Made by a program: the position numbers and the translations under genes. A DNA stretch of 64,000 bases from NCBI GenBank assembly GCA_035048485.1, contig CM068589.1, forward strand, positions 8,963,869 to 9,027,868, read 5' to 3'. The notes below the pieces were generated by a model that saw nothing but the letters and a program-made list of their open reading frames with translations, made no database searches and was not told the DNA's origin. Of this stretch, positions 61,206 through 64,000 are shown in pieces. Each line of letters opens with the position of its first letter. The first letter of the stretch is position 1. Source of the DNA: Pteria penguin (taxonomy: Eukaryota > Mollusca > Bivalvia > Pterioida > Pteriidae).

Positions 61206-61850
61206 AGTGGCCGTCTACGCTCTAGGTCTCCCCTCGCAGTAGAACAGCCACTCTGTTCATACTATTACCTGTCCGGTTGTTCTTCCATTTTCTTAAACGC
61301 AGATACCAAAACGATTTTGTTATTGTTCTGTTTTCTGAGATTTCATTTGCATGCTACTATTAATACATTTATATCTTTACTTTCGGATTTTATTTGAAAG
61401 AGACATACTTTAACGAATTTGCTGTATTTCATCTGTAACTCCCCGCTTTGAGATCAGACAATAACCATGTAGAGAGATAGATGTCTGCACTTTCTGTATA
61501 AGCATAACATTAATACATTTATCAAACTGCAATTATAAAAGTTTTTCTTCCTGATCCGTAGAAAGATTTAAATGAAGGTAGCTGGCAGCACTTTCTCTTG
61601 AATTTAAATAACTTTAGAGAATTATCACGTTGAGAAAACATGCATTTCTTTATAATGTTTACTCAATATGTAACGCCAATATCAGTGGGAAACACACCTT
61701 AAGTTTTTCCTTAATTCTATAACCTCTCTCTCTCTCTCTCTCTCTGGAGGATTGGAGGATGTTTGTTTAGGTGTTCTTCTTTGTGTTTGGTTCTTAATAA
61801 AATACAGTGCTGAATTATAGATTTTTAGTCTGTATGTGAGGGCTTTAACG
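61206..61850. other. No gene seen; (TC)n at 61719-61744
   Basis: AT-rich sequence with one short TC tract. Confidence 0.5.
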
Positions 61851-61854
61851 GTGG

Positions 61855-62005
61855 TTGTGGCTAGCAAAACAGTATACGATCACTTATCTCGGGCACCTGG
61901 TCTCACCTCTGAATATAATGTGTACGTGAGTGCCCATTGTGATACATTGTTGTTTAGTGCCATAGTCATGTTACACCAGTTACTTTTCGTATCTTATATT
62001 TGTAT
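61855..62005 (+). repeat. Structured module J with conserved flank
   Basis: 'ggctagcaaaacag', 'tctcgggcacctggtctcac' and 'cctctgaa', followed by 'gccattgtgatacattgttg' and 'gtgccatagtcatgttacac', in the order seen at 3305 and 4371. The third hairpin is degraded here. Confidence 0.65.
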
Positions 62006-63378
62006 TCTGACAATTGTATTTTGAAATCTTGTCTCAGTTATTTAACTGTTAAATTTAGATATAAGCCAAATCTAATTTTCAATAGACTAAAATTAATATT
62101 TAATAGAACTAGGTTTTAAATGATTTGTGGATGAATGAAGGAAATCTTGTGAACAAGCATTGTGTTGCCATTGTAAAAGAGAGGTTTGTGGATTTAGTAT
62201 GTTTTCCATTCTTTAAACTTGTATAACATTGATATCAAGAGATTAGCAAATAATTAATATTTAGAGATTTGCATTTAGCGTTCCTTTAAAGATACATAAT
62301 GTCTATTTTATAAAAATCAGAGGTACAATAAAATTTATTTCTAACTTATTTTACTTATGAAAAGATCATAACCTGCAGGGACCCCCAAACCTAATAAGCC
62401 CTGGTTATACAATTATTGCTGCAGCAAGTTAGAAATACGACCCTCAAATTTAACCTATATACGTTCGTACGCGACCAGAGAATACGCACGTAACCTTAAA
62501 ATTATTCATTTGCATACAAAGTAAAACAACAATGGTGAAAATAAGAAAGAGAAAAAGAAAAAAAAAATCGGCTTTCTGCACTAATTGACTAGGGAAATAA
62601 AAAAAAAAAGAATAAATGTGATGTAAAGCATGCGAGAAGTAGAATTTGTATCACGTGTAATGCATACATTATGCAAATGAATATTTCCGAGGTCGACCGA
62701 GATGAATAAAACTGATAAGGAATACGTGGGTTATGTAGCGTATTGGTACGCGATAGCTGCATTTAATACTGATGGACAGTCAAGAATACTGTACTAAACA
62801 AATTTACGAGGTTACTTTAATCACAATAGTAGACGCTACAGGAGACCATATGTATCTTTAAAAAGTATAACGCTATTTTGTAATACATCCGTTGATACAG
62901 TACCAAGTGTCTGAGGTCATCGAAATGCGCACGCCCACCACCATGTTTTTTTTTTTTTTTTCTTATACAACTCTTATGTATATTCTCTTAGAACACAAAC
63001 CGGGCAGTTACGCATTCATTATTTTGTATAATTGCAGACACGATGCACTTTGCAGAGTTAAAGAGAAAGGCGTTTATGTTCTGAAAATGCTGCCTCCTTA
63101 TTGGTGGTATTAATTTTTTAAGTTATCAGCATAAGAAGGTCACAGACAATCTACATTGATAGAATTCTAGGGGTGATATCAAAACTAGAATGAGTACTAG
63201 GGAAATACATATAATGAAAGTCCATTCATAATATGAATTCAATCACTCTCACAGCCTGAGTTTACTCAAGATACTATTTTGGGGGATTTGGCACTGGTAT
63301 AGGTTGGATAAAATTAGTTGCTAGCATTTTATGATCCCTTCACAGAGCCCGTGATTTAACATATCTTTTCCCTCCCCA

Positions 63379-63428
<50 letters not shown>

Positions 63429-64000
63429 GGTAATGTTCCTATTCTGCTACAAATCATTTGCTGCATCTGTATTCAGTATACGACGAATTTTCCCTCCCCT
63501 CCCTCTCTCTCCGGGTAAATACTATAAATATATATTTTAACCGGGAAACGGTTATATAGCCAACTTTTTTCTATGACAGAACCCGTATTCCTACACAAAA
63601 CTAAGGAGTATGGATAAACTCTCTGCCCATCTAGTCATACTGTTTTACAGAGCTACGATTTTAGATTTAGTGGATGATACATACACGGTAACATACTGGT
63701 AGATATGTCCCCACCCACACCACATAGACCTGTAGACCTGACTTTGTGGGAAATGGTTTCATAACATTTTTTTTTCGTAAACATAATTATTATTTATTCA
63801 TTATCTTTGCCGAACTCTACTTCCTATGATTTTGTCCTGATTCGTTTCTTATGTCATCCCCCCCCCCCCCCCCCATAGAGTTATGAAATTCTATTCAATT
63901 AATTTTTTAATTTAATCATCCTTCTCATCAGAGGATTACTTACCACTGCTTTTGCTTTCTTTGCCACATAAGTGGAAATTCCTGTGCCTTGCAATTGGCA
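62006..64000. other. No gene seen; (TC)n at 63388-63422, C run at 63859-63874
   Basis: AT-rich sequence with simple repeats. The 73-aa frame at 62892 includes a T-run poly-Phe and has no recognisable feature. Confidence 0.45.

Noticed and set aside
56612..61397. Many frames of 60-251 codons on both strands (e.g. 60392-61147 minus, 56612-57289 plus)
   Set aside because: They are the 53-bp minisatellite read in different frames. No start context, domain or flanking exon supports translation.

Overview
The window looks like a scaffold piece from an invertebrate animal, most likely a bivalve mollusc. It is AT-rich, has intron-split genes with GT/AG borders, and is full of Penelope-like retroelements (PLEs), tRNA-derived SINEs, diffuse 'aaggtcaaggtcac' tandem repeats, microsatellites and minisatellites. 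The organism assignment is inference; no rRNA, mitochondrial or marker gene is present. There are no bacterial operons and no CRISPR array.

Layout. 1-965: minisatellite-bearing mobile element. 1.97-2.5 kb: possible first exons of a secreted or membrane protein. 3.3-4.5 kb and 6.6-7.1 kb: pogo/Tigger-like non-autonomous elements and a shared structured repeat module. 10.28-10.87 kb: short cysteine-containing reading frame, probably real but frameshifted at its N-terminus. 12.1-12.3 kb: degenerate hammerhead-ribozyme-like fold beside a perfect 19-bp inverted repeat. 13.6-13.9 kb: LINE fragment. 15.1-16.1, 21.5-25.1, 28-30, 36-37.6 and 53.8-55.5 kb: PLE copies of at least four families, one nested inside another. 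37.66-38.19 kb: two short divergent reading frames around a CRE/CCAAT/GATGGCGG promoter-like patch. 40.98-45.93 kb (minus): decayed multi-exon Mutator-type transposase plus exonuclease gene. 46.0-46.5 kb: assembly gap. 46.5-51.53 kb (plus): the best host-gene candidate, the 3' end of a receptor-like gene whose tail is built from very small exons. 56.7-61.2 kb: a large 53-bp minisatellite.

The receptor tail is the main biological result. Nine exons join in perfect phase. A two-exon cassette is duplicated in tandem, and each copy carries two YxxL/I tyrosine motifs spaced like an ITAM. Two further YxxL/I-type sites and a YEEP site follow, and the gene ends with a stop codon and an AATAAA signal. 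Its introns hold a 743-bp near-palindromic element, a 34-G run, a PLE-type hairpin module and a SINE. The extracellular part is not visible; it may lie in the gap or further upstream.

The other recurrent theme is a roughly 70-nt module seen ten times, in both orientations and in different PLE families. It predicts three consecutive small hairpins with compensating base changes and sits in the 3' untranslated part of the PLEs. Apart from the receptor tail and a few short frames, most long reading frames here are mobile-element relics or repeat artefacts.
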